Part shown: piece by piece, positions 27,011-35,590 of the stretch
Layout: the number at the start of each line of letters is the position of its first letter
How positions within the stretch are numbered: the first letter of the stretch is position 1
Virus record (IMG/VR): IMGVR_UViG_3300047274_000193
Span: 1-39,036 of that record
Length of the DNA stretch: 39,036 bases
Origin: a virus
Strand: one strand, 5' to 3'
Notes under the pieces: generated by a model
What the model was told of the DNA's origin: nothing
The model's database searches: none
The model's input: the letters and a program-made list of their open reading frames with translations, nothing else
Made by a program: the position numbers and the translations under genes

Positions 27011-28606
27011 TTAGTCTTGGCTTTGAGTATTTCTTCCGGGCAGGATGGCGTCAACCAGAAGTCCCCTTACGGATGGCCGTTTGTAGACCGATTCAAACCT
27101 TACCTTGATGCCATAGGCTATCTTCCTGATTGGTACACGTCGTGTGGCATCCTGCCCATCAGCGTTTGAGCCATACTCATCTACAAGGGTGACGACGTCA
27201 GGATTGACTGTGATTGTGGACGCTTTGATTGCTGACCCGGTCGGAATCTTGAGGTCGTACTCAAGGCTTGAGAACCGCTTGTCCTCCATAGAGTCAAAAA
27301 TGTAAGTCCTTGTCTCGCAAAGACCTGCGATGTTATTGGACTGGAAGGCGTTTTCGTTGAGTGTTTCCGGAAGCGTAAAGGGCAGAATAGGGGTTCCGGT
27401 CGCCTGACCATACTCGTCATAGTCCAGTTCCTCCATCAAGAACAGGCCCTGAGCGTTGTCCAAGGCGAACATACGCCTTTGCGAACCCTTCTTGGCTACG
27501 ACGAAGTTCCTGACGTCAAACCCGGTCGGGAACGAGTCAACGGATTCCCAAGCCTTGTTGATGAAGTTGTAGACAAGGATGTGACTGTTCTTGGTGCTGG
27601 AATCCAACGGGACGGCAAGATAGTACCTGTTGTTCCAGTAGATGCCTACGGCCCTGTGGACATAGGACCTGTTGATTCTCTGGATGACGTCGTCAATCGG
27701 GGCTGAAAGCGGTTCTGCAAGCGTAAGCAGACGCATGCCTTCCGGACTGTTGGTCGTTCCGGCCCCTGCCGCCTGAGGACTCAGGGCATAGACTCCATTG
27801 TCAGAAAGGAACAGGATTGCACCTCCGGCTTGGACTACGCTTTTGGCGGCCGCACAACCGACGTCAGTAGCCAGCGACTTGACGTATGAGTCTGCGGCTA
27901 TGTCGTCACCAGTATTGTAGTTCCCGGAACCGACAGAGACGTAGAAGATGCTGTTACGCATCATCACGACAAACTCATTCAGGGTCCAAGGACAGATGCT
28001 TACGAGAGTGTCATTCCCTCCGTCGTTAATCTTGAAAATGTCGCTCTGATTGAAGTTTGTCTGGTCAAGGTAATGGCTGACTGCGACCGAGTCCACAGAG
28101 TCCTGAACAATGACACGGTTTCCGTAGTAAAGTCCGTACACAGAGTTTGGAAACTGATGACCTACGCTTGGCAACGTGATTACCGTTCCTGCCACGTAAT
28201 CGTACTCAAACGGCCTTAGTGAGTATCCACGGGTGATGTAGACGTGACCCATGGCCTGAAACACGGTCACAACATCGGCATTGGTCAGGGTCTGACCAGC
28301 CGGGTAGTTGATGGGCCCGGTAAGGACCGAAGTGTCAGGATTGTACGTGTACAGGCTTGAACTGAGGCAGATTACGATGATTTCCTGCCCAGACGAGTTG
28401 ATGTACACTCCGCTTCCATAGACCGTCTGATTCACAAGGCCGCCTTCAGTCAGGCGTTCCATGCCCTTTCTGACCGTAGCCATGCCACGGTCCAGACGCA
28501 TGTTTTCAGACCGGGAGACAAACCCTGCCGGAATGGCGATAGGGTTGTCCCGGGAGTTAAGTCCGATGAATACCTTATCGCCCGCAAGTAGCGGGGTCGG
28601 AGGCAT
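27011..28606 (-). CDS. Tail nozzle-like beta-propeller protein (T7 gp12 / P22 gp10 type)
   Basis: The 531-residue protein begins with a segment typical of short-tailed phage nozzle or tail-hub proteins (GLNSRDNPIAIPAGFVSRSENMRL at about 14-37, then RKGMERL). Such segments describe a receptor-free tube protein folded mainly as a beta-propeller. The remainder is beta-rich with many aromatic and Asn/Gly turns, no coiled coil and no membrane segment. The gene lies between the adaptor/small tail genes and the fibre/core genes, like T7 gene 12. The start ATG at 28606 overlaps the stop of a 40-codon gene (TAATG). Called by pattern and position. Confidence 0.65.
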   Translation of the reverse strand: MPPTPLLAGDKVFIGLNSRDNPIAIPAGFVSRSENMRLDRGMATVRKGMERLTEGGLVNQTVYGSGVYINSSGQEIIVICLSSSLYTYNPDTSVLTGPINYPAGQTLTNADVVTVFQAMGHVYITRGYSLRPFEYDYVAGTVITLPSVGHQFPNSVYGLYYGNRVIVQDSVDSVAVSHYLDQTNFNQSDIFKINDGGNDTLVSICPWTLNEFVVMMRNSIFYVSVGSGNYNTGDDIAADSYVKSLATDVGCAAAKSVVQAGGAILFLSDNGVYALSPQAAGAGTTNSPEGMRLLTLAEPLSAPIDDVIQRINRSYVHRAVGIYWNNRYYLAVPLDSSTKNSHILVYNFINKAWESVDSFPTGFDVRNFVVAKKGSQRRMFALDNAQGLFLMEELDYDEYGQATGTPILPFTLPETLNENAFQSNNIAGLCETRTYIFDSMEDKRFSSLEYDLKIPTGSAIKASTITVNPDVVTLVDEYGSNADGQDATRRVPIRKIAYGIKVRFESVYKRPSVRGLLVDAILPGRNTQSQD

Positions 28607-28728
28607 TACTTCTGGATGAGGTCAACAATGTCCTTGGCCTTGCCGACCTTGGACGAGTTGGCGTTTTTGATTCCAGCGTAGAACCCGCCAGCAAAGCCGA
28701 CGGCAAGACAGATGAGTGCGGTAATCAT
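28606..28728 (-). CDS. 40-residue single-span membrane protein
   Basis: This small reading frame fills the space between two structural genes. It has an N-terminal hydrophobic segment (about residues 2-19: ITALICLAVGFAGGFYAG) followed by a Lys/Asn/Ser-rich tail. The ATG at 28728 comes one base after the stop of the gene upstream, and its stop overlaps the nozzle start as TAATG, so spacing supports a real gene. The function is unknown. Small membrane proteins in tail gene clusters may be virion-associated or help ejection. Confidence 0.55.
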   Translation of the reverse strand: MITALICLAVGFAGGFYAGIKNANSSKVGKAKDIVDLIQK

Positions 28729-28729
28729 G

Positions 28730-29368
28730 TTAGTATCGGTAAGGGATGTAGCAAGCGGTGTTGTTTATTTCTACAACAAGTTCGTAAGGGTAATCCGTGG
28801 AAGTTTGGCTTCCTGTGTTGTTCTGCGTAGACTGATTGTACAGTTTCAAACTTCCTTGAAGTTGTGGGCCCTGACTGTCCACTCTTACAAAGTAACTTCC
28901 GCTTTCCAGAGAAACTCCACCGGCGACAGTAAGGTTTGCGGTAGAATACGGAGTAAGGCTACCGATTACAGTCTGACCATTTGCGGTTACTACAAATGGA
29001 GTACTGTCAGGGGTTGTTGAATCCTCCACAAGCAAAGCGTGTCCAGTACCACGCTGTTCAATGCGAAGTGCTGGATTAATGGTTCCTGCCGAACAAACAA
29101 TCTGGTTGGGTACGTTGTTGGGGTTAATAATACGCCAAGCACCAGTTGAATCACGATAGTTAAGGTTGTTTCCTCCTGAAGCAATCCACATGTCTCCAGC
29201 CGTAACACTTGCGGTGTCATTACCTCCAATGCCGATGTTGATTCCAGCGACGTTTGAAACGACTCCGCAGTTCAGTTTTCCGGACAACGTGCCTCCGGTA
29301 AGTTTGAGGGCCAGAGGGTCGCTTTCAACGCTGATTCCTCCGACTCCCCCTATGATGCTGATAGCCAT
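28730..29368 (-). CDS. Fibre-like structural protein (212 aa)
   Basis: A beta-rich protein with a Gly/Ile-rich N-terminus and a shaft-like region containing LTGGTLSGKL (about 23-32), a pattern common at the start of fibre shaft domains. It continues through Asn/Gly/Ser-rich turns and a repeated hydrophobic strand pattern, and ends with aromatic residues and Arg-Tyr. There is no catalytic motif. The stop is next to the 40-residue membrane gene and the start overlaps the gene upstream. The DNA is visibly more AT-rich than its neighbours, as in the other fibre gene. Probably a tail or head fibre. Confidence 0.6.
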   Translation of the reverse strand: MAISIIGGVGGISVESDPLALKLTGGTLSGKLNCGVVSNVAGINIGIGGNDTASVTAGDMWIASGGNNLNYRDSTGAWRIINPNNVPNQIVCSAGTINPALRIEQRGTGHALLVEDSTTPDSTPFVVTANGQTVIGSLTPYSTANLTVAGGVSLESGSYFVRVDSQGPQLQGSLKLYNQSTQNNTGSQTSTDYPYELVVEINNTACYIPYRY

Positions 29369-29670
29369 TAGACGAGGGAGTAGGCGAGGTGGACGGGGGT
29401 AGAAGCACCTGAGGCGACGGCCCGGACGGGACCGTTGTAGTTCTCGATGCTGATGCTCTGATTGGGAAGCAGGACGATGCCAGCGGACCCGGCAGAGTTG
29501 AAGATGATTTGAACCGAGTTGGTGGCATGCTGGTTCTGAATCATCAGAAGCACACGCTTGTCATAGGGGTTCGTGGTCGCCGGGAGGATTTCGGCGGCGG
29601 CGACTCCGACGCTGACGTTCGTGTGAGTGAACGCCTTGGTGAATGGGGATGAGAAAGGTACGTTTGCCAT
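29368..29670 (-). CDS. Small beta-structured virion protein (100 aa)
   Basis: The sequence has a run of strands: ILPATT, RVLLMIQNQHATNSVQIIF (about 40-58), GIVLLPNQSISIEN (about 64-77), VRAVASGASTPVHLAYS (about 82-98). This resembles small beta-sandwich proteins found beside capsid and tail genes in many phages, often annotated as head fibre or hypothetical. The second strand, 'LLMIQNQ', and the 'PNQSI' turn are typical. It may decorate the capsid or support the fibre. It overlaps the downstream fibre gene by one base. Confidence 0.6.
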   Translation of the reverse strand: MANVPFSSPFTKAFTHTNVSVGVAAAEILPATTNPYDKRVLLMIQNQHATNSVQIIFNSAGSAGIVLLPNQSISIENYNGPVRAVASGASTPVHLAYSLV

Positions 29671-29672
29671 GG

Positions 29673-30443
29673 TTAGTAAGTCTTGGTCATGTTGATTCTC
29701 TCGAACTGGCCCTGCTGACGCAAGACCTTGTCGAGTTCGAGGTCGAGGATTCCGTTGGCCTTCTGTTCAAGGACGGCGGCCCCTTCGACGTTGCCCTCGG
29801 AAACCATCCAGTCGGCCGCCGCACCCCAAGCCATGTAAGGGCCGAAGGCGTAAGGAATCTCGACCTTGGCCCACTTGGCCGGATGGCTCGTCGGGTTTTC
29901 ACCTGCGTTAGTGACCGAAAGGCAGGTGTAGAAGTTGGCGGAATGAGGACGTCCGGTGATAGGGACGTAGGTTCCGGATGTGGACCCGGTGTCAAAGTAG
30001 ACCTGAACGCCCGGGTAATAGACCGTCGTGGCAGAATACAGGTCGCCGTTGAAAGGCGTGAACTTCACCCGATAGCGGTAAAAGCCGCTATCCAGCAGTT
30101 TTTGACCGAAAACGACCCTCTTGTTGGTGCCGTCATCGTAAAGTTCATAGCCTACGCTCAGGGCCTGAGTGGTGACCTGAGGGTTCTTGTTGTAGACGGC
30201 CAGAATCTCCCCGGCTTCTGAAGCGGGGGTGAAGTAGACGACTTCGGTGATAGGGTCCGTGACCGAGGTGAAGGATACAAGCCGGACAATGTCAGGCCAG
30301 TTTGCCAGTTCCCAGACGGACCTCATCCGGGCGTTGCAGAAGTCCCTGAACTGGGAGAAAGTCTCGCTACGGATGTTGTGCCTGTCCTGTCCGGCGTATT
30401 GGATGGCTTCAAACAGGATGTTGGAAAAGTCGGTAGCCCTCAT
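29673..30443 (-). CDS. Tail adaptor / tail-tube-like protein (T7 gp11 or P22 gp4 type)
   Basis: The protein starts with a helical domain that contains FRDFCNARMRSVWELANWPDIV (about 31-52), a pattern seen in adaptor proteins that link portal and tail. It continues with a beta-rich domain with many Tyr, Thr and Gly residues and ends in a helix with Leu/Glu/Gln. Position (after capsid, before nozzle) and size (256) fit a gatekeeper or adaptor of T7 gp11 type. The start ATG at 30443 overlaps the stop of the upstream gene as ATGA. Function is assigned by pattern and order. Confidence 0.62.
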   Translation of the reverse strand: MRATDFSNILFEAIQYAGQDRHNIRSETFSQFRDFCNARMRSVWELANWPDIVRLVSFTSVTDPITEVVYFTPASEAGEILAVYNKNPQVTTQALSVGYELYDDGTNKRVVFGQKLLDSGFYRYRVKFTPFNGDLYSATTVYYPGVQVYFDTGSTSGTYVPITGRPHSANFYTCLSVTNAGENPTSHPAKWAKVEIPYAFGPYMAWGAAADWMVSEGNVEGAAVLEQKANGILDLELDKVLRQQGQFERINMTKTY

Positions 30444-30805
30444 GGGATAAGGTGGCCGTCAGCCGTGAAAATGGCACCGTTGGATACGGCTCGTTTGACC
30501 CGGTTCCGAACGGCGGTTTCGGGGTTGTCCCGGAAGAACTCCCTCACGAACTGGTCGTCGTCCCAGCACTCATAGCCGAGCCTCTGACCCCAGTAATGAT
30601 AGGCGTCTCCCGGGATAGACCCGAGTTTTTCGCCAACCCCGTCAATGCTACGGGCTTCGTTGGCGTTGTGAAAAACAGCGGTCTGCTTGGCTTCGGCGAC
30701 CGCTTTTACTCTCATCACGTTAAAGCCCATACGAAGTTCCCTCTCCACCTCGTTTCGGAGGTGGGAGGGAATCACGTCAGCCAGACTTTGAACGAAGTCC
30801 GACAC
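30440..30805 (-). CDS. Hypothetical protein after the capsid gene (121 aa)
   Basis: Not recognised. The first half is helical and charged (SHLRNEVERELRMGF...RVKAVAEAKQT, about 14-42). The second has aromatic and acidic residues (YHYWGQRLGYECWDDDQFVREFF, about 69-91) and ends with a short hydrophobic segment. There is no membrane span. It starts eight bases after the capsid gene and overlaps the adaptor gene as ATGA. A head-completion or connector role is possible from position only. Confidence 0.6.
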   Translation of the reverse strand: MSDFVQSLADVIPSHLRNEVERELRMGFNVMRVKAVAEAKQTAVFHNANEARSIDGVGEKLGSIPGDAYHYWGQRLGYECWDDDQFVREFFRDNPETAVRNRVKRAVSNGAIFTADGHLIP

Positions 30806-30813
30806 CTGCCGTA

Positions 30814-31842
30814 TTAGGCGGTGAAGTCGAACACGCCGAAGGCCAGCGGGTTGTAGACGCAGAGGCCAGCAACCGCTTCGATGAGGCGAGCCTCACCGCC
30901 GCCGTTGTTCGTCAGTTCCGAAACCTGAGCGACGTTGCCGCCGTAGCGGACTTCGACCATGTCGAACGGAATGACGTAGCCGACGAACGTGCTACCAGCA
31001 CCAGCGTTGAACTTCAGGAAGTGCGAGGGGTGAAGGCGGAGTTTGCCGAAATCACCCTCGAACACGTCGACGGACGAGATGTACGCCGAGTCCTTGGCTT
31101 CACGGTTGAAGGTGCGAACAGCCGTGGTCGTGTCAGCACCGCCCGTGGAGGGGGTCGTGAACACGAGATTGGTGAACGCCCGCTTCAGGGCCGTGCCGCA
31201 GAGGCAGTCGAAGTTGCGGAACTGTCCGGTCTGGTCGTAGATGCCCGTGAGGACGCCCTGAACGACGGACTCGGTCAGGCTTCCGGTGCCCACCGTGGAA
31301 CGGTTGGCGGTCGGGGTGCAGAAGGCGTCAGGAACGGGCAGGGTGGCGTCCTTCGAGGCCGAAGGCTGGAGCCACTTGTGGAGGCCACGGGTCAGGTAGG
31401 GGTTCGTGCCGTTGTCCAACTGGGCCCCGTTGTTGGAGCAGAAGGTGGATTCCATGTCACGCTTGATGCCCTGAATGCCCTTGGCGACGTTGTTGGCGAG
31501 TTCCGACTTAACGCCAGCCACGGTGGCGATGCTCTCCGTCAGGGGAGAGACACGCACGGAACGGCGGAAAATCTGGATGTAGTTGCTGAGTTCAGCACGG
31601 TAGGTCGTCGCTCCGTCCTTGACGTAGTTTTCGTAGGAGGAGACGTCGGTTCCGTCCACGGTGCCCGTGGTCTTGGGCGTCGGGAGGGAATCGACCTGCC
31701 AGCGGAACTGGGTGTTGCCGGGCTTGGAGCCCTTCTTCGCCATGGAGGTGAAGGGGGTGTCCTTGGCGTCGACAAGGGCGATGAGGTCGGCGAGTTCTTC
31801 CCGCTTGCCGCTGGAGAACCCGGGTTCGGTGAGTAGAGCCAT
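30814..31842 (-). CDS. Major capsid protein, DUF5309 / SU10 type
   Basis: This should be the shell-forming capsid subunit. The 342-residue protein starts with the family pattern R-E-E-L-A-D-L-I...VDAKDTPFTSMAKKGSKPGNT...WQVDSL (about 14-54), typical of DUF5309 / SU10-type capsids with a HK97-like fold. Strongly alternating hydrophobic and Thr/Asn segments follow, and the end is a beta-rich domain. It lies directly downstream of an acidic, coiled-coil scaffolding-type protein, as usual. The start ATG at 31842 has no clear Shine-Dalgarno. The upstream 24-base gap contains the end of a direct repeat (CACCTAAA twice). Confidence 0.85.
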   Translation of the reverse strand: MALLTEPGFSSGKREELADLIALVDAKDTPFTSMAKKGSKPGNTQFRWQVDSLPTPKTTGTVDGTDVSSYENYVKDGATTYRAELSNYIQIFRRSVRVSPLTESIATVAGVKSELANNVAKGIQGIKRDMESTFCSNNGAQLDNGTNPYLTRGLHKWLQPSASKDATLPVPDAFCTPTANRSTVGTGSLTESVVQGVLTGIYDQTGQFRNFDCLCGTALKRAFTNLVFTTPSTGGADTTTAVRTFNREAKDSAYISSVDVFEGDFGKLRLHPSHFLKFNAGAGSTFVGYVIPFDMVEVRYGGNVAQVSELTNNGGGEARLIEAVAGLCVYNPLAFGVFDFTA

Positions 31843-31866
31843 AGTAGTAGTAGACTTTAGGTGTTT

Positions 31867-32889
31867 TTAGGTGAGGAACTTTGATGCGATTATGTCCGCA
31901 AGGTCGTCACGGGACGTGGACTTCATGAAACGAGCCTTGGCACCTTCCGACTTAACTTCCCTTTCGGGCCGTTGTGCGGGGGTGGCACCGGGTCTGGGCT
32001 GGACAGGGGCCTTCTGGACCTGCTTGGTCCGGGAAGAAGCCTCTCTGGCTTGGATGCCTCGAAGGTAGTCGCCCACGACAACCTTGTAGTCCGGGAACCG
32101 CCTGATTTCAGGGAAAGCCTGAAGGAACTTTTCAGCGATGACTCGTTCCTTTGCGGCCTTGTCCTTCCACCAAGGATACTCCTTAACAGCAATCTGCTCC
32201 ATGTGGTTCACCTGTTCGAGATACCTTGCCTGTCTGGGCAGGTGTTCTTCAAGTGCGTCCATGGCCTTGATTTTGATGTTACGGACGTCCTCGGCAGAGT
32301 AATCAGTCTCGTTGCCGTCCTTGTCCTTGACCGTCGCCCCGTCCGGATTCAGTTCGCACCATCGCCTAATCTGCTTCGCCTGTTCCATCTCCTTTTGGAT
32401 AAGGTCCATGCTGGTCAGGTTTGAGTAGGGGTTCTTGGGGTCGTAGTTCTGGACTGGCTTCTGAGAAGCCTCCTGTCGCAGATTCTCTACTTCCTGCCTA
32501 AGTCGTTCTACTTCGGCCTCAGCCTCACGCCGTTTGGCGGTCAACTTGTCGATGCGTTTCTTTACTCCTTTGGGGAGGCCACGCTCGGAATCGTCCTCAT
32601 CTTCTTCCTCGGCCTGTTCGGCTTCGGCTTCAGGTTCGGCCTCCTCCTCCGTGGTTTCATTTGTTTCGTCCTGTGAAAGAACCTCTTGTTCACTTTCGGC
32701 CGTCGCTTCAGGTTCGGCCGTTTCTTCCTCAGGCTTTGTCTCGGACCCCTTGAGGTCCGTCTTTCCGGGTTCGCTCAGGAAAGAGGTGCTGAACTGGTCA
32801 GCGATTTGGTCTACTGAGAGCCCATCGAACTTGGGCCTGTTTTCCGGGGTGTTTTGAGCCTCTCCCGTGTTGGCTTCGTTGTTTTGCAT
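31867..32889 (-). CDS. Scaffolding protein (340 aa)
   Basis: The protein is highly acidic in its first 110 residues, with dense Glu/Asp runs (about 40-105). A helical, coiled-coil middle follows (about 110-150: LTAKRREAEAEVERLRQEVENLRQEA), then a further charged helical part and a basic C-terminus with SRTKQVQK (about 285-292), which could bind the capsid protein. Acidic helical proteins between portal and capsid genes are the standard phage scaffold. There is no protease motif. It starts at ATG 32889, without an obvious ribosome-binding site, and precedes the capsid gene by 24 bases. Confidence 0.8.
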   Translation of the reverse strand: MQNNEANTGEAQNTPENRPKFDGLSVDQIADQFSTSFLSEPGKTDLKGSETKPEEETAEPEATAESEQEVLSQDETNETTEEEAEPEAEAEQAEEEDEDDSERGLPKGVKKRIDKLTAKRREAEAEVERLRQEVENLRQEASQKPVQNYDPKNPYSNLTSMDLIQKEMEQAKQIRRWCELNPDGATVKDKDGNETDYSAEDVRNIKIKAMDALEEHLPRQARYLEQVNHMEQIAVKEYPWWKDKAAKERVIAEKFLQAFPEIRRFPDYKVVVGDYLRGIQAREASSRTKQVQKAPVQPRPGATPAQRPEREVKSEGAKARFMKSTSRDDLADIIASKFLT

Positions 32890-32979
32890 ACGAATGAGTC
32901 GTAAGTCCTTTTATCAGGGTTTTGAGGTCCCAGAACCTTGCCTACAAAATGGGCCCAACATTTAGCCAGACAAGCCTTG

Positions 32980-33279
32980 TCAGCCAATAGAGCCATTTCC
33001 GGATGGATTATTCGATTCCGGGGGCCGTCCTTGGTCTGCAAGCACCTGATTACGGGTTTCGATGAGGATGGTCTTGAACGTAGACAGGGCATCGGCCCGG
33101 CCAGCGTACCAAGCCCTGTCCTCACCCTTGTTTTCCTTGGAAATGGCGGCGGCTACCTCCGATTCAATGGATGCGTCCATTAGAATGTGTAATGCTCGCC
33201 ATAAGGCGTTGTTATTGGGTTCAAAGGCGAACCCATTGATTATTTCAGGCGGTAGGCTCGGCTTCATTGGCGGCGTCAA
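32980..33279 (-). CDS. Small hypothetical protein between portal and scaffold (99 aa)
   Basis: Not recognised. It is helical, with a region ALWRALHILMDASIESEVAAAI (about 25-46), a charged loop, and then AWYAGRADALSTFKTILIETRNQVLADQ (about 56-83), a pattern seen in small phage proteins that follow portal genes. It overlaps the end of the portal gene by 35 bases if it starts at ATG 33279. A start four codons later (33267) is also possible. A 90-base stretch without a convincing gene separates it from the scaffold start. Confidence 0.6.
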   Translation of the reverse strand: MTPPMKPSLPPEIINGFAFEPNNNALWRALHILMDASIESEVAAAISKENKGEDRAWYAGRADALSTFKTILIETRNQVLADQGRPPESNNPSGNGSIG

Positions 33280-35419
33280 TCTGGCCCTGCATCTGCTCTC
33301 CGGCCTGTTGGGCTACCGGGGTTACTCCGGTGCGTCCAATGACCTTGTTCTGCTCCTGCGTGACCGACATTTGCAGGTTCTTGATGTAGTTTTCCACCAA
33401 GGCCCGGAAATGCGGGTCCTGCTGGAGCCTCTGCTGGGCCTGAGGATTCTTCGAGACAATGTCTTGGATGTACTGCATCTTGGCTCCGGCGGCCGGGTCG
33501 TTCTCGACGTAGTTGGCCTCCATGCCGAGCATCATCAGTCCCACGTCGCTCTGAATGTCACGGTAGACCTTCTGGCTGGCGGTTCCGGCTGGCAGGATGA
33601 GTTCCTTAGCCTTGTCCGGGTCGATGGCCTCGACGGCGGCCTTGACCAACTTGTTGCGGTCGATGATGCCTCCGGCGTCGAGGGGTAGGACGAACTGGGT
33701 GATGGCCTTGAGTTTCTCGATGACATAGGAGGCGTCAATGTCACGGACGTCGTACTTCACGTGGAAGTCGAACATCGACGAGATTTCAGACACGTTCTGG
33801 GGCAGTTGCTGGCCGCAGATGCGTTCGACCTCGGTGGGCTCCATGTACTGCAACGTCAGGGAGAAGGTCATGTTGAACGTCTCGCTCCACACGGAGAGCC
33901 AGTTGTTGACCATCAACTGCTGAGTGACCTGAGTCTTGACCTGAGGAACGTTCGGATGGACGAGCCCGAAGTAGGCGGCGTTGTTCATCTCGACCATGTT
34001 GATGAGGTTGAACGCCGTGGCCGTCTCGCCGCCGGGAGGCGGCATGAAACGGTAGTCGTCAGGCGACGTGACGGGAAGATGGACGCCGGGGGCGACCTTG
34101 TTCAGCCCTCCGAGACGCTTCTTGACCATGACCGGAGGCATGGTGACGAAGGCGGTGCGGTCACGGATTGAGTCCTTCTGTGCCTTGACCTCCAACTGGT
34201 CGATAGCGGAGATTTCAGGGACGCCACGGCAGTCCATGATGGGACGGCGGGCCCGTTCACGACGTGAGATGACGAACGGGTACTTTCCGTGTGCGTACCC
34301 GAGAAGTTCGTGCTTTGCGTATCGTTCGGTCCCTGCGATGGGACAGAACACGGTCTGGTAGATGCCCGGGATGCCGTCCTTGTCCAGAAGCCGTGCGTAG
34401 GCGTAGACGACCTCGATGAGATTGTCGTTCCGGTTAATCTGATAGTTCAACAAGGCCGCAGAGGGCAGGATGTTCGGGTCGTTGAAAGCGTTGAGCATCC
34501 CGGCCGTGTTGACGGCCTCGTCGACGAACTTCTTGTCCCAGCCGTCGGAAGCCGCCATCTGACGCAGTTCAAGTTCGGTCATAAACGTCCGGCGGAAAAC
34601 GACACGGGCGTTCTGAAGGTCGATGGTTTCGGGAGGGAACGAGATTTCGTCGAAGGGCTTGAGGGCCACGATGCGAGGCATGTTCTTCGCCACATACTGC
34701 TCCGGGATGTTGGCTACTCCGGTTTCACGCATCTCACGCACGGCGGTCAGGACGTCCTTCAGGGCCATGTCCTTCAGGTACATCGTGATTAGGTCTGCGG
34801 CATACTGCTCCTTGGCAGGGTCGGAGATTGCGTCCATCAGTCCGGCAAGCGGGCTCGTAGGGTCCTGCTGTGCGGCCATCTGTGCGAGGGCGGCGATTTC
34901 CTCGGCCCGGACGACCTGATACCGGGTGCCCATCTCCTGCTCCCAAAACACGTGCAGGGCGGACCATCCGTACTGCTGGGTGTAGTTGGCGAGCAGTTCA
35001 GCCTCGTTCCTAAGTTCAGGACGAATCTTGTTCACGAGCCAGTTCATCAGGACGTTGGCTCCGGCCGAAGGCCCTGCGTCGTTGATTTCGGTTCCGTTGA
35101 CCCTGATGTTGCAACGGTCGAACGTCGTCATCAGGGTGGAGACGATTTCGTTGATAGTGTTGTCGACCATGCGGACACGCACGTCGGACGCACCCTCGAA
35201 AGGGAACGCCGGGTCGCCGTCAGGACGGAGGTCGCTGTGCTTCTTGCCGTCGGCGGACTGGCCCTCCCATCGGGCGAAACGGATGTTGTCGTTGTCGATG
35301 ATGCGGGCCGTGTTGGACCCGTGGTTCAGCGACCGCTGGAACTCCTCGAAAAGATAGCCGACGTCCGGCTTGCTCGTCGAATAGACGAACTGGTCCTCAC
35401 TCTGGTTTTCGTTCTTCAT
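33245..35419 (-). CDS. Portal protein (724 aa)
   Basis: The portal is the dodecameric ring at the capsid vertex through which DNA enters and leaves. This 724-residue protein has the size and plan of long podoviral portals. A wing/stem region carries the acidic WEGQSADGKKHSDLRPDGDPAFPFEGASDVRVR segment (about 50-85). A stretch EIVSTLMTTFDRC leads to the helical stem region, and a long C-terminal part carries Gln/Asn/Leu-rich helices (about 540-700), typical of the barrel. The start ATG at 35419 overlaps the HTH gene upstream by 23 bases. Gene order (terminase, portal, scaffold, capsid) supports the call strongly. Confidence 0.82.
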   Translation of the reverse strand: MKNENQSEDQFVYSTSKPDVGYLFEEFQRSLNHGSNTARIIDNDNIRFARWEGQSADGKKHSDLRPDGDPAFPFEGASDVRVRMVDNTINEIVSTLMTTFDRCNIRVNGTEINDAGPSAGANVLMNWLVNKIRPELRNEAELLANYTQQYGWSALHVFWEQEMGTRYQVVRAEEIAALAQMAAQQDPTSPLAGLMDAISDPAKEQYAADLITMYLKDMALKDVLTAVREMRETGVANIPEQYVAKNMPRIVALKPFDEISFPPETIDLQNARVVFRRTFMTELELRQMAASDGWDKKFVDEAVNTAGMLNAFNDPNILPSAALLNYQINRNDNLIEVVYAYARLLDKDGIPGIYQTVFCPIAGTERYAKHELLGYAHGKYPFVISRRERARRPIMDCRGVPEISAIDQLEVKAQKDSIRDRTAFVTMPPVMVKKRLGGLNKVAPGVHLPVTSPDDYRFMPPPGGETATAFNLINMVEMNNAAYFGLVHPNVPQVKTQVTQQLMVNNWLSVWSETFNMTFSLTLQYMEPTEVERICGQQLPQNVSEISSMFDFHVKYDVRDIDASYVIEKLKAITQFVLPLDAGGIIDRNKLVKAAVEAIDPDKAKELILPAGTASQKVYRDIQSDVGLMMLGMEANYVENDPAAGAKMQYIQDIVSKNPQAQQRLQQDPHFRALVENYIKNLQMSVTQEQNKVIGRTGVTPVAQQAGEQMQGQIDAANEAEPTA

Positions 35420-35588
35420 TGGTAGATTGGTGTTTCAGAAAGTCGTCCCGGTGGTATCTCCGGTGGTTGCCCTTGGTCCGATAGACACGGACTTTGCCTT
35501 CGTCGGCCATCTTCTCGATGATTTTGCGGCCGTATCCGGTCAGGTTCATGGCCTGAGAGCGAGTCAACAATGCGGGTGGTTTGAGCAT
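35397..35588 (-). CDS. Small excisionase/MerR-like HTH protein between terminase and portal
   Basis: The 63-residue protein has the pattern of a small winged HTH of the HTH_17 or excisionase kind. LLTRSQAMNLTGYG (about 6-19) is the first helix-turn-helix, followed by KIIEKMADEGKVRVYRTKGNHRRYHRDDF (about 21-49) with the typical wing and Arg/His-rich end. It starts at ATG 35588, two bases after the large terminase stop, and overlaps the portal start. Possible roles are late-gene regulator, or a small subunit that binds the packaging site; neither is shown. Confidence 0.62.
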   Translation of the reverse strand: MLKPPALLTRSQAMNLTGYGRKIIEKMADEGKVRVYRTKGNHRRYHRDDFLKHQSTNEERKPE

Positions 35589-35590
35589 GG

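Noticed and set aside
32811-32996. A minus-strand frame starting MALLADKACLAKCW between portal-proximal gene and scaffold start
   Set aside because: It overlaps the first 79 bases of the well-supported scaffold gene in another frame, has no ribosome-binding site or family likeness, and the only reason to keep it would be to fill a 90-base gap.
33754-33768. A second parS-like site, ACTTCACGTGGAAGT
   Set aside because: The CACGTG core is present but three of the fixed outer bases differ from the parS consensus, and it lies inside the portal coding sequence.
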